Shown piece by piece: positions 1 through 8,179 of a stretch of DNA of 42,616 nt. Every line of letters begins with the position of its first letter. Position 1 is the stretch's first letter. Under the pieces are notes generated by a model. That model made no database searches. It was not told the origin of the DNA and saw nothing but the letters and a program-made list of their open reading frames with translations. Made by a program: the position numbers and the translations under genes. The stretch comes from Pantoea sp. Ap-967 (GTDB taxonomy: Bacteria; Pseudomonadota; Gammaproteobacteria; Pseudomonadales; Pseudomonadaceae), in the NCBI RefSeq assembly GCF_011752565.1, contig NZ_VWXK01000046.1, positions 1-42,616 on the forward strand, written 5' to 3'.

Positions 1-3000
1 GCGATCAGTTGTTGCTTGACCTGCTCGGGCAACTTCTTCCACGACACTCCGGCGGTGCTGCCGTCCAGTGCGCCGGGCTGGGCGTGATTCATCACGTCCT
101 GCCGTTCCTCGTTGGCCTTGTCGTGCATGGCCTCGACCTTGTGGCTGATGCCCGCCTTGACCGAAGCAGCCGACCGCCCTGCCCCTTTGGTGCCGCTCGA
201 CCGGGTTTCTGCGGCCATGCTGCGCACCTCGCCGAGCATGGCCTGAGCACCGGCCATGACTTCGGCCGCGTGGCCGCGTTCGATGGATACCGCCGCGTCG
301 TCGGCACTGGTGGTCGGGTCGTTGCGCGCTTCCATGTCGCGAGTGCGTGCAAGGGTGGTCAGGCGTTCGGCGGTGATCGCCGCGTCACGCTTGGCCACGG
401 CCATCTGCTCGTTGAGCATCCGGCTTGCAGCCGCATCGCCCTGCGCGGTGGCCACGTCGTTCCAGTCCGACCCCTTGTCGCCGTCCTTGAACTGGGGAAC
501 CATCAGGCCGCCGCCGTTCTTCTCGGCCGCCTCTTTGCCTTTGACAAGCCCGACGTTGACCTTGGGCTTGCCGTTGGCGTCCAGCTCCTTCGGGGCGTTG
601 TGGTCGTTGTCTGCGGCGATCAGCAACGGGCGATCCGGGCTGCGCTCGCGCAGGTCGCGCGCCACGGCGTCGAGGTTGCCACTGTCGAAGGCGACGAACA
701 CCGGCTTGCCTCCCATGAGGCGCGACACGGTGTCGGCCGTGGCATAGCCTTCGGCGATCACCAAAGGGGAGCCGTCTTTGCTGGCCAGCGCCTTCGCCGG
801 GTCGTCAGTCCCGACGACGGTGTACGTCCCGGCCTTCCTGCCGCCCTTCATCAACGCCTTGAAATGCGGGTTGACGCTCTGCAACGTCCATAGCTTGCCC
901 TCGCCGTCCATGCCCGGAATGAGCAAGTCGCCCGACTTGAACACACGATTGGCCGGGTCGGCCTCGCGCAGCGCCTTGGCCTCTTTGACGGTCTTGGCGA
1001 TCCTGATGCCTTGGGCCTCCATTTCCGGGGTTGCCTTCTCCGGCACGGTGCGCAGGCCGACAGGGTTGGTGATGCCCTTGGCCTTGCAATAGGCGTTCTC
1101 GGCCGTCGCGGCCGGTGCGCCTTTCCACAACGCCTGTGCAGCACTGGCGGTCGCTTCGTGCTTCGCATCAAGCGCGTTGTCTCGCGCCTGCTGCCGTTCG
1201 CGTGCTTCCTTGGCCAGCGTGGCCCGCTCGGCCTCGGACAGCGCCGCTACGGCTCCCTCGGGCTTCCAATGCACGACTTCGCCGGTTTTGAAGTTCTCGA
1301 TATAGCCGCCGGGCGTCTTGCCTTCCAAGTGCAGCGCATAGGCCCCGCTTGTGTTGGCGGATCGGCGACCGAACACGGGCAGGCGGTGCATTTCACCATC
1401 GGCCACCGGGTGGTCTTTCTTGTCCCGAGCGCCGGACACGTCAAGCCCCGCGTCTCGCAGCGCGACAAGGAATTGGTCTTTGATTTCCCGAACCGCGTTC
1501 GAGCTGGCGACGTTGGTGTTTTCGACCTTCCACCGGGCAAGGCCCGAGGTGGCCACGTCCATGCCTTCGGGCGCGTACCATGCCTTGGCTTCCTTGTCCC
1601 ACTTGGCCCCCAGCCCCTTCGCCTCGTTCTTCTCGGTGAAGGGCACGGCCAGATAGGTGCGGCCCTGCGCGGGGTTCTCGGGCTTCTCATGCTTCACCGG
1701 GCGGGTGGCTTGGCGGTCAGCATCGAGGCCGACACGTTGCGCCTGCTTAACAGCGGATTTTTCGGCCGCTTCGTCGGAGCCGCCAAAGCCCCAAGCCCGG
1801 CGGCCATCATCGAGCTGCACGTAGACGGCCTGCTGGCCTGCGTGCTGGGCGGCGTTCTCCGGCACGGTACGGCGGCTGTGGACGGTGTACGCCTGCCCGG
1901 CCGGGTCGTTATAGCCCTGCTGCTTGCGCTGTTCGGCAAGGTCGCTTTCCTCGCGGTGGACGGCTGCGGCGTCGTGGTCGCCACTGGCGATGTAGTGCCG
2001 CTGGGTCAGTTCATCGCCAAGCAACTGATCGGCCGCGCCAATCTTGGCGTCTAGGGCGTCCACGTCGTCGGGCAGGTCATGGCGCTGCCAAAAGGCGTTC
2101 TGCGTGTTGAGCGGCTGCATGTCTCGCAACACGTCGTGCGCCTTTTCCATCTGCACGGTACTGGCATTGACCATTGCACGGCCAATGGTTGAGTTCTGGA
2201 CGTGCGCCAGTACCCAAGCCTCGGCGCGTTGCGTAGCATCGGGCGTGGCTGACCGCTCGGTGGGTTGTTGTCCGCTGGACATTTCGGCGAGGTAGTCGTG
2301 ACGCGCTTTATCGGTCGCGGCATCGCCCGTATCACGCCCGAAGTCGCGCACCGTCTCGAACATCCGTTCTTTCACGACCGGATTTAACAGCACATTGTCA
2401 TGAATCCACTGCGCCGCCTCGTCCATCGCAGGTTTGCGTTCATCAAGTTCTGCTTGATTGTGCGACCAATACTCAAAGTCCATTTCTTCATACTGGCGCA
2501 GCGCCGATGACAGTTGCTGCGCACTGTCATAGTCAGGGTTTCCGGTGGCTATCGCCATCTCTGCATCAAACACCCTGCACGCCTCGTAGCGCCAATCTAC
2601 CGGAACCGGCGCGGGTTCCTGCTGCGGGGCTTCAACTTGGGCAACGTCGGCCTGCTCCAGCGAAAGCCCGGCCATCAGGCCGATGGCGTTAAGACGCTGC
2701 GCGGTGGCCTTCGCCTGAGCGCCGTCCGGGGTATCGTCGTTGGCAAACCACTCCCAGCGCTCGACCCCCTCTATTTCGCCCGTGAACGTGTCAACGTGTG
2801 GCCCGCGCTGTACCTCGACCTGCCAATGGGTGGGCTGCACGCCCGGCGGCGCTACCACGTCGATGCCGTCCGGGTCGTCCTCTGTGTTGCCACCCTCAAC
2901 AATGAGGCCGACCGCACGCGCTTGCCCTGTCCACTGCTCCGGCAAGCTGCCCTTGTTGCGCGACGGCTTGAACTCGCCGAACGCTTCGGCGGTCGCCTTG

Positions 3001-4649
3001 CTCACGTCGCGCATCAGCCATTGTTGTCCGTTGCTGCCCGGTTCTGGATGGTTGGCGGCCAGTGCGACCGCCTCGGCCAATCGCTGATCGGGAGTGGTAG
3101 CGCCCGGCCGGGTGATGGGCAAGCTGATGCCCTGTTCTTCCGCGTGGACCATAGCGACCAGCTTTGCCGATGTGTTCCATTGCGGCGAGGAACCATCGCG
3201 CACCCATTCCGTGCTGCCTGCACTTTCCCCGGTGTAGTTGTCGATCACGTTAGTGTCAGGCTTGCTTTTGAATACGGCCAGCGCCTCGGCCGCGCTGTCG
3301 GTCTGGCCGATCACTACCGTCTCGATGGGCTGGCTGAACGTGTCGCGGCGCTCGATAGTCCAGCGCGGGCTATTGATCGCCTTTTCATGCTCGCCGATAG
3401 CCTTGGCCAGCGTGGCCGGTTGGCTCTCGTCGTCGTTGGAAATGTACTGTGACAGCCGCTTGCCGTTGCGCTCGGTCATCAGCTTGCTGTCGCTGCCCAT
3501 TTCCGTGCGGATGCCGGTTGGCTGGCCCTGCTTGTCGAAATAACTAATGTCGTAGCTCGGGCCGTACTGGCCTGCATCGGCTGGATCGTGCGCGAAGTCG
3601 ATTCGCGCTGTGTAGCCGTGGCGCTCGGCCTCTGCCTTCATCATCTGCCAGCTTTCCAGCGGCGAATAACCCTCGACGGCGTTGGCGTCCTGCTCTTGCA
3701 GGACGGCCAGCACTTCGGGGGCTACCTCGGGCACCGGCTGACGCTCGACGGTCTGCATTTTCGTTTGCTCCTGCTCGAAGCCCATAACGTAACCGGCGAT
3801 GCGCTCGGCGTCGGCGGCGGCCCGGAAAATCTCTTTCGGGTCTTCTTTCAGGGCCTTGATCCATGAACCGACATAGGCCGCGTGCTGGCCCGGATCGTGG
3901 CCAAGGTCGAGGCGCTCGCCCAGCATCAGCGAGGCGATTTCGGCGCGCAGTTCCTCGCGGGCGTACCCTTCGGAACCGAACGGGTGGGACAGGTCGCGGT
4001 CGAGGCGTGACGGGTGGCCCGTCCAGTGGCCGACCTCATGCAGCGCCGTGGCGTAGTAGGCATCGGCGGTCGGGAACTGGTTGCGCTCCGGCAGCGTGAT
4101 GCTGTCGGTGCTCGGCCGGTAATAGGCCCGGTCGCCGGGTACGTGCTGAATGCTCGCGCCCGAGTTGGTCATGATGGCCTCGGCACGGGCGTGACGTTCC
4201 GGCTCTGGCATGGTGGGGCGCGCTTCGAGCGGCGGCAGACCGTCGATCTGCGAAGCGTTGAACACCACGGCCATGAATGAGCGCGGGCGTTCGAGCTGCA
4301 CATTGATGGTCTTTTGCTTGCCGGTTTCCGGGTCGAGGATCGGGCGGCCCTGCTCGTCGGTTGCCTTGCGTTCCTCGCTGAACTTCCAATAGACAATGTG
4401 GGTGCCCTTGGAACCCTTCTTGACCTGACCACCATCGGCGCTGGCTTGGTTGTAGGTCATCCAACGCGGGTCACTGTGGCCCTGCATGGACAGCCACATG
4501 CTGTTCATGCCCTTGTATTCCTTCCCGGTCGTGGGGTTGTACGGCAAGCGCAGCTCGCCCGGCTGCCATGGCTTTTGCCACGGTGCGGTGCCCTGCTCCA
4601 GTTGCTCGACAATCCGCGCCGCGACTTCCTCGGCGTACTCCTTTTTCAT
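1..4649 (-). CDS. traC: TraC-type primase with N-terminal ArdC antirestriction domain (C-terminus across the join)
   Basis: Reading starts at 4649 and stays open to position 1. Through the circular join it continues at 42489 and stops at 42363, giving about 1,591 residues. The N-terminus looks like the ArdC ssDNA-binding domain (APWQKPW near residue 24), followed by a zincin motif HEVGHWTGH at about 204-212. A DUF5710-like segment (AKGLGAKWDKEAKAWYAPEG) lies near residues 1000-1030. A TOPRIM region follows near 1297-1350 (VIAEGYATADT, then IAADND). ArdC proteins bind ssDNA and protect it from restriction, and TraC primases of IncP plasmids prime the incoming strand. I infer that this protein does both, perhaps after transport into the recipient. 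It follows the transglycosylase gene by 2 bases and precedes the topoisomerase gene, as the last large gene of the traJIGF operon. It is much longer than typical ArdC proteins (about 300 residues). Confidence 0.88.
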   Translation of the reverse strand, partial: MKKEYAEEVAARIVEQLEQGTAPWQKPWQPGELRLPYNPTTGKEYKGMNSMWLSMQGHSDPRWMTYNQASADGGQVKKGSKGTHIVYWKFSEERKATDEQGRPILDPETGKQKTINVQLERPRSFMAVVFNASQIDGLPPLEARPTMPEPERHARAEAIMTNSGASIQHVPGDRAYYRPSTDSITLPERNQFPTADAYYATALHEVGHWTGHPSRLDRDLSHPFGSEGYAREELRAEIASLMLGERLDLGHDPGQHAAYVGSWIKALKEDPKEIFRAAADAERIAGYVMGFEQEQTKMQTVERQPVPEVAPEVLAVLQEQDANAVEGYSPLESWQMMKAEAERHGYTARIDFAHDPADAGQYGPSYDISYFDKQGQPTGIRTEMGSDSKLMTERNGKRLSQYISNDDESQPATLAKAIGEHEKAINSPRWTIERRDTFSQPIETVVIGQTDSAAEALAVFKSKPDTNVIDNYTGESAGSTEWVRDGSSPQWNTSAKLVAMVHAEEQGISLPITRPGATTPDQRLAEAVALAANHPEPGSNGQQWLMRDVSKATAEAFGEFKPSRNKGSLPEQWTGQARAVGLIVEGGNTEDDPDGIDVVAPPGVQPTHWQVEVQRGPHVDTFTGEIEGVERWEWFANDDTPDGAQAKATAQRLNAIGLMAGLSLEQADVAQVEAPQQEPAPVPVDWRYEACRVFDAEMAIATGNPDYDSAQQLSSALRQYEEMDFEYWSHNQAELDERKPAMDEAAQWIHDNVLLNPVVKERMFETVRDFGRDTGDAATDKARHDYLAEMSSGQQPTERSATPDATQRAEAWVLAHVQNSTIGRAMVNASTVQMEKAHDVLRDMQPLNTQNAFWQRHDLPDDVDALDAKIGAADQLLGDELTQRHYIASGDHDAAAVHREESDLAEQRKQQGYNDPAGQAYTVHSRRTVPENAAQHAGQQAVYVQLDDGRRAWGFGGSDEAAEKSAVKQAQRVGLDADRQATRPVKHEKPENPAQGRTYLAVPFTEKNEAKGLGAKWDKEAKAWYAPEGMDVATSGLARWKVENTNVASSNAVREIKDQFLVALRDAGLDVSGARDKKDHPVADGEMHRLPVFGRRSANTSGAYALHLEGKTPGGYIENFKTGEVVHWKPEGAVAALSEAERATLAKEARERQQARDNALDAKHEATASAAQALWKGAPAATAENAYCKAKGITNPVGLRTVPEKATPEMEAQGIRIAKTVKEAKALREADPANRVFKSGDLLIPGMDGEGKLWTLQSVNPHFKALMKGGRKAGTYTVVGTDDPAKALASKDGSPLVIAEGYATADTVSRLMGGKPVFVAFDSGNLDAVARDLRERSPDRPLLIAADNDHNAPKELDANGKPKVNVGLVKGKEAAEKNGGGLMVPQFKDGDKGSDWNDVATAQGDAAASRMLNEQMAVAKRDAAITAERLTTLARTRDMEARNDPTTSADDAAVSIERGHAAEVMAGAQAMLGEVRSMAAETRSSGTKGAGRSAASVKAGISHKVEAMHDKANEERQDVMNHAQPGALDGSTAGVSWKKLPEQVKQQLI

Positions 4650-4651
4650 GG

Positions 4652-5554
4652 TCAGTTACTCCCCTTCCGTACAGCCTTGCGGTTCACGATGATGGCCGTG
4701 CCGCTCGGGTCGTCGGCCAAATCGGCGTTCGACTGCCACGCCTCGGCCTCGGTCATCGCGGTTTCGTGAAACGCGCCATTGGCTTCTGCTTCCTCTGCCG
4801 TGTGCTCGATCTGCACGCCGGGGGTGCCGCCATCTTCTGGCGACTTACTCACGACGGGATCGACACGCGGGGCCAAGGCGGTCACTGCTTCGGCGACCTG
4901 CTGGGTGCTGCTCGCGTCTTCTTTGGTGCTCATGGCTTCGTCCTTCTTCGGTGGTTTGCGTACAAACACGGCGGTGTCTGCCGTGTAGGGGTTCACTGCG
5001 GGCACATTGACGGCGACCTGCTGCTGGCCGATGCCGTAGCGGGCCAAGTAGCCGTTCAAATAGCCCTTGTTGTAATCGCCGGTGTTGTAGGCCGACAGCG
5101 CGGCCTTGAGCGCCGTTTGCTGCTCCGGGTGTTCCTTCAACGCGCCCGCGTAGAAGGCGGTCAGCACGCGGGCACCGGCGGCGAGGTTTTTACAGCCGTC
5201 GAACATATCTTCGACGCTGTAGCCGAGGGCTGGCAGGTTCTTGCTGTTCACCTGCATGTAGCCCATATCGACGCTGTGACCGGCCGCTATCGCCGCGTAG
5301 GCGACGGTCACGGCGTCTTGCACGTTCTTGACCTCCATCGGTGGCTTGAACGTGACCTTGCGGCGCTTGGGCTTGGTGGTGCCATCCTCGGCCGTGACCA
5401 TGATCGGCTGCCCTTTGTCGTCGCGCTCGATCACCCATTTAACGTTCACGTTGAGGGCCAGCGGGTCGCCCGCGCTCTCCACCTGAATGACCTTCTCAAT
5501 CGTGGCCGGGGCCACGTTCGGCGCGCACGCCATCATCATGTCGAGGCCGATCAT
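4652..5554 (-). CDS. VirB1-like lytic transglycosylase
   Basis: This is a 300-residue protein with the lysozyme-like SLT fold signature. The catalytic glutamate is in VIQVESAGDPLA (about residues 23-34), with DMGYMQVN (about 96-103) and ALSAYNTGDYNKGY near 150. These proteins cut peptidoglycan so that the type IV secretion channel can cross the cell wall. No signal peptide is evident: the N-terminus MIGLDMMMACAP is short, so export is unclear. The C-terminal third is acidic and low-complexity. The start overlaps the traF stop (ATGA) and the stop is 2 bases from the traC start, so the genes are translationally coupled. In RP4 the equivalent (TrbN) sits in the trb operon; here it is in the tra operon. 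Confidence 0.85.
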   Translation of the reverse strand: MIGLDMMMACAPNVAPATIEKVIQVESAGDPLALNVNVKWVIERDDKGQPIMVTAEDGTTKPKRRKVTFKPPMEVKNVQDAVTVAYAAIAAGHSVDMGYMQVNSKNLPALGYSVEDMFDGCKNLAAGARVLTAFYAGALKEHPEQQTALKAALSAYNTGDYNKGYLNGYLARYGIGQQQVAVNVPAVNPYTADTAVFVRKPPKKDEAMSTKEDASSTQQVAEAVTALAPRVDPVVSKSPEDGGTPGVQIEHTAEEAEANGAFHETAMTEAEAWQSNADLADDPSGTAIIVNRKAVRKGSN

Positions 5555-6117
5555 TGCTTGGTCACTCCTGTAGTCACGGCGGCAACGTCGCCACTGATGG
5601 CCAGTGGCTGAGCGATGCCGCGAACGCTGGCCAGCTCCACCGGCCCGAAATAGCGGCTGTCGAAGCTGCCCGCGCTGTAGGTCGAGAACAGCCAGACTTG
5701 GCCCGGCTGCACGATGTAGCGGCCCGCTGGCCAGCTCGGCACGGCGGGCATCGCGGCGGTGTTCGGCAGGGCTACGCCGTTGACTGTCACCGGCTTGCCC
5801 GGTTCGAGCTGGATGGCGTCACCCGGCACGGCCGACACGGGCTTGAGCAAGGGCGTCAGGCCGGTGTCATCGCAGTTGCCCGCTGTCAGGTAGTGCCGTT
5901 CGGCCATGAGGCGAACGACAGGGAGCGCAGGCGGGCAGACCTCGACCAGCTCGCCCCGCTTGATGCTGGCCGCTTCGGCGGTCTGCACAAGCCAAAGCCC
6001 GTGCGGGGCTGAGTCTGTGAAGTTGAGGCGCAAGCCTGCGTAGTTGGCGGTGGTGATGGCGAAGCCGATCACCCCGGCCGCGCACACGGCGGCGATTCCG
6101 AAGCGGCGTTGTTTCAT
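5551..6117 (-). CDS. traF: TraF, S26-type peptidase that matures the conjugative pilin
   Basis: The protein has 188 residues; RP4 TraF has about 178. An N-terminal membrane segment (about 8-26) is followed by the S26 peptidase serine motif DSAPHGLW (Ser near residue 37). The lysine-containing stretch LKPVSAVPGD (Lys near 92) and the C-terminal SFDSRYFGPV box follow. In RP4, TraF removes the C-terminal end of the TrbC propilin and closes it into a ring at the inner membrane. A TrbC-like propilin is encoded at 20791, so the same role is expected. Both ends overlap their neighbours by ATGA (traG upstream, transglycosylase downstream). Confidence 0.9.
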   Translation of the reverse strand: MKQRRFGIAAVCAAGVIGFAITTANYAGLRLNFTDSAPHGLWLVQTAEAASIKRGELVEVCPPALPVVRLMAERHYLTAGNCDDTGLTPLLKPVSAVPGDAIQLEPGKPVTVNGVALPNTAAMPAVPSWPAGRYIVQPGQVWLFSTYSAGSFDSRYFGPVELASVRGIAQPLAISGDVAAVTTGVTKQ

Positions 6118-8108
6118 GAGACGACAAAGCCCCCGTTGCTGTTAATGGCCTCGTCGTCAGGCGATGCGGCGATGGCCGCGTGACGCCCCGGAGCCTTGCG
6201 CACCACGTCGCTCGGCACTGGCTTGACCTTCGAGCGCTTGGCAAAAACGGGGTCTTTGAAGTACAGAATCTGTCGGCCGCGGATCACGGGCTTACCCGCG
6301 ACGAACACCAGCATTTCCCCGGCTTCAAGGATTTTTTCGCCGGTCACGTCCTTGGTTGGGCCGGGTAGTGTCATCACCTCGTCAGCGGTCAACAGCGGCC
6401 GCTGAGTCGGCGAGAAGCTGCGCGACACGTTGTCGAGGATCGCGCCGAAACGCTTACCCGACGTGGTGATTTGCTCGACCACAACCGTCGTGATGCCGGT
6501 CATTTTCGACATCCATTCGGCGGTGTTGTAGTTGTTGGGCGCGTAGGCGACCCGGATATGGCAGTTGGAAATGATGCTTTCGTAGTTCGTGTAGGACTTG
6601 TAGAGCTGCTGCACGTCCTGCGTGATTAGGTAGCACTTGATGCCGTAGCCGCCGATCATGGCCAAGGCTTCCTCGAACACGTCGAGCCGTCCGAGGCTTG
6701 GGAACTCGTCAAGCAACATCAGCAAGCGGTGCTTGTGCAGGGTCTTTGATCGGCCGTCGTCAAACTCCATTTCATCCGCAAGCGTGGTCACAATCATGGT
6801 GACCAGCAGGCGGGTTAGCGGGGTCAGGCGGCGCGATGTTTTCAGCGTCGAAATGAAGTACAGCGAAACCGGCCGGTCGTGATCCATGAGGTCGGCAATC
6901 TTGAAGTCGCTGCGCGATGTGTTCTCGCCCACGATGGGGTCGCGGTACAGGGCAAGGGCGTTGTTCGCGGTGGAAATAATGCTGCCCAGCTCGCGGGCGG
7001 GTGTGGTGGCCATCCGCGTGCCAACGCCGGTGATGACGATCTGCGCCTCTCGGTCTGCTTGCATGGTCGCGGCATCGCCGACCAAATGTACCGCCCGCAT
7101 TTCCTCGAACAGCCCTGCCAGTGCCTTCGGATCGCCTTCGTCGTCGTCGGCCAAGTCATTCTCGGTATCAGGCGCGGCGAAGTCGCCAACGCCGGTCAGC
7201 ATGTGCGCCACGTCTTGCAGGCAAGGCGTGCGGCCAACTGCTGCCCCCTTGTAAAGGGCGTGCAGCATGAGGCCCACAAGCAGCTCGTAAGCAGCGGTGC
7301 GGAAGTGGTCGCTTTCGATGCCCTTACCATCAGAATCGACAATCATCAGGGCGATGCTCTGCGTGTCGCTGACCTGAAAACGGGTCTTGAACTGGATTTC
7401 TTCGACCGGGTTCCAAGCGCAGCTATTGCCCGGCTTTGCTGGGTCGAAACGCAGGATCACGTTATTGGCATACTTCTGCCGCCAGCCCGAGGTCATGGCG
7501 TAGTTTTCGCCCTTGCGGTCGAGTACCAGCACTGAATGCGGCCAGCTAAGCAGGGTCGGGATGACAAGGCCCACACCCTTACCCGAGCGGGTCGGGGCCA
7601 AGGCGCAAATGTGCTCCGGGCCGTCGTGGCGCAGGTAGTGAATGTTCCCGGTTTCCGGGTCATCGAACGCACCGCAATAGACGCCCTGCCCCTTCTTGCC
7701 ATCCTGCGGCAACAGGCCGGAGTCTTTAACGTCGTCCATATCGGCGAACCGGGCAGTGCCGTGCAGGTCGTCATGCTTGCGCGAGCTGCGGGACTTGAAG
7801 CCGACCCACAACACATAGACCAGCATCCCCACAAGGATGCCCAGCGCGAAGAAGATAAAGGCGTAGGTGTACGACTGCGGCGCGTAGTCGTAGAACTTAA
7901 ACATCCAATCCCACCACGCGAACGGCGAGTAGATTTGCCCGAACAGGGGCGCGCCGAGTGCTGGATGGTAGGCCACCCGGTAGGCGATGAACTGCGTGCA
8001 AAGCGCGTTGAGCGCGCATATGTAGGCAATGAGATAAGCCGCGCCGATAAGCCGAAGCCTACCGCCTGACTCGTTCTTTTCTTCGTTGATTTCGGGGTTG
8101 CTGCTCAT
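6114..8108 (-). CDS. traG: TraG/VirD4 type IV coupling protein
   Basis: This is a 664-residue coupling ATPase. Two membrane segments (about 20-45 and 80-103) precede the Walker A motif APTRSGKGVG (about 171-180). The VirD4-family stretch VLDRKGENYAMTSGWR follows, and Walker B is in LLMLLDEFPSLGRLD. These inner-membrane hexameric proteins bring the relaxase-DNA complex to the mating channel. The start at 8108 has an AAAGGAG site upstream. The gene follows traI after a 71-base gap and overlaps traF by 4 bases. Length and motif order are normal for the TraG family. Confidence 0.95.
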   Translation of the reverse strand: MSSNPEINEEKNESGGRLRLIGAAYLIAYICALNALCTQFIAYRVAYHPALGAPLFGQIYSPFAWWDWMFKFYDYAPQSYTYAFIFFALGILVGMLVYVLWVGFKSRSSRKHDDLHGTARFADMDDVKDSGLLPQDGKKGQGVYCGAFDDPETGNIHYLRHDGPEHICALAPTRSGKGVGLVIPTLLSWPHSVLVLDRKGENYAMTSGWRQKYANNVILRFDPAKPGNSCAWNPVEEIQFKTRFQVSDTQSIALMIVDSDGKGIESDHFRTAAYELLVGLMLHALYKGAAVGRTPCLQDVAHMLTGVGDFAAPDTENDLADDDEGDPKALAGLFEEMRAVHLVGDAATMQADREAQIVITGVGTRMATTPARELGSIISTANNALALYRDPIVGENTSRSDFKIADLMDHDRPVSLYFISTLKTSRRLTPLTRLLVTMIVTTLADEMEFDDGRSKTLHKHRLLMLLDEFPSLGRLDVFEEALAMIGGYGIKCYLITQDVQQLYKSYTNYESIISNCHIRVAYAPNNYNTAEWMSKMTGITTVVVEQITTSGKRFGAILDNVSRSFSPTQRPLLTADEVMTLPGPTKDVTGEKILEAGEMLVFVAGKPVIRGRQILYFKDPVFAKRSKVKPVPSDVVRKAPGRHAAIAASPDDEAINSNGGFVVS

Positions 8109-8179
8109 ATGTCCGTGTTCTCCTTTCTTGGGACTGCTTCGCTGTCTGCTGCGCCGGGGCGCGTCAATGAGTCGATGCG

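Noticed and set aside
9..3452. Long plus-strand reading frames opposite traC (9-893, 1011-2054, 2514-3452)
   Set aside because: They are shadows of the high-GC traC frame on the minus strand, have no ribosome sites and encode no recognisable motifs; traC carries clear ArdC and TOPRIM motifs.
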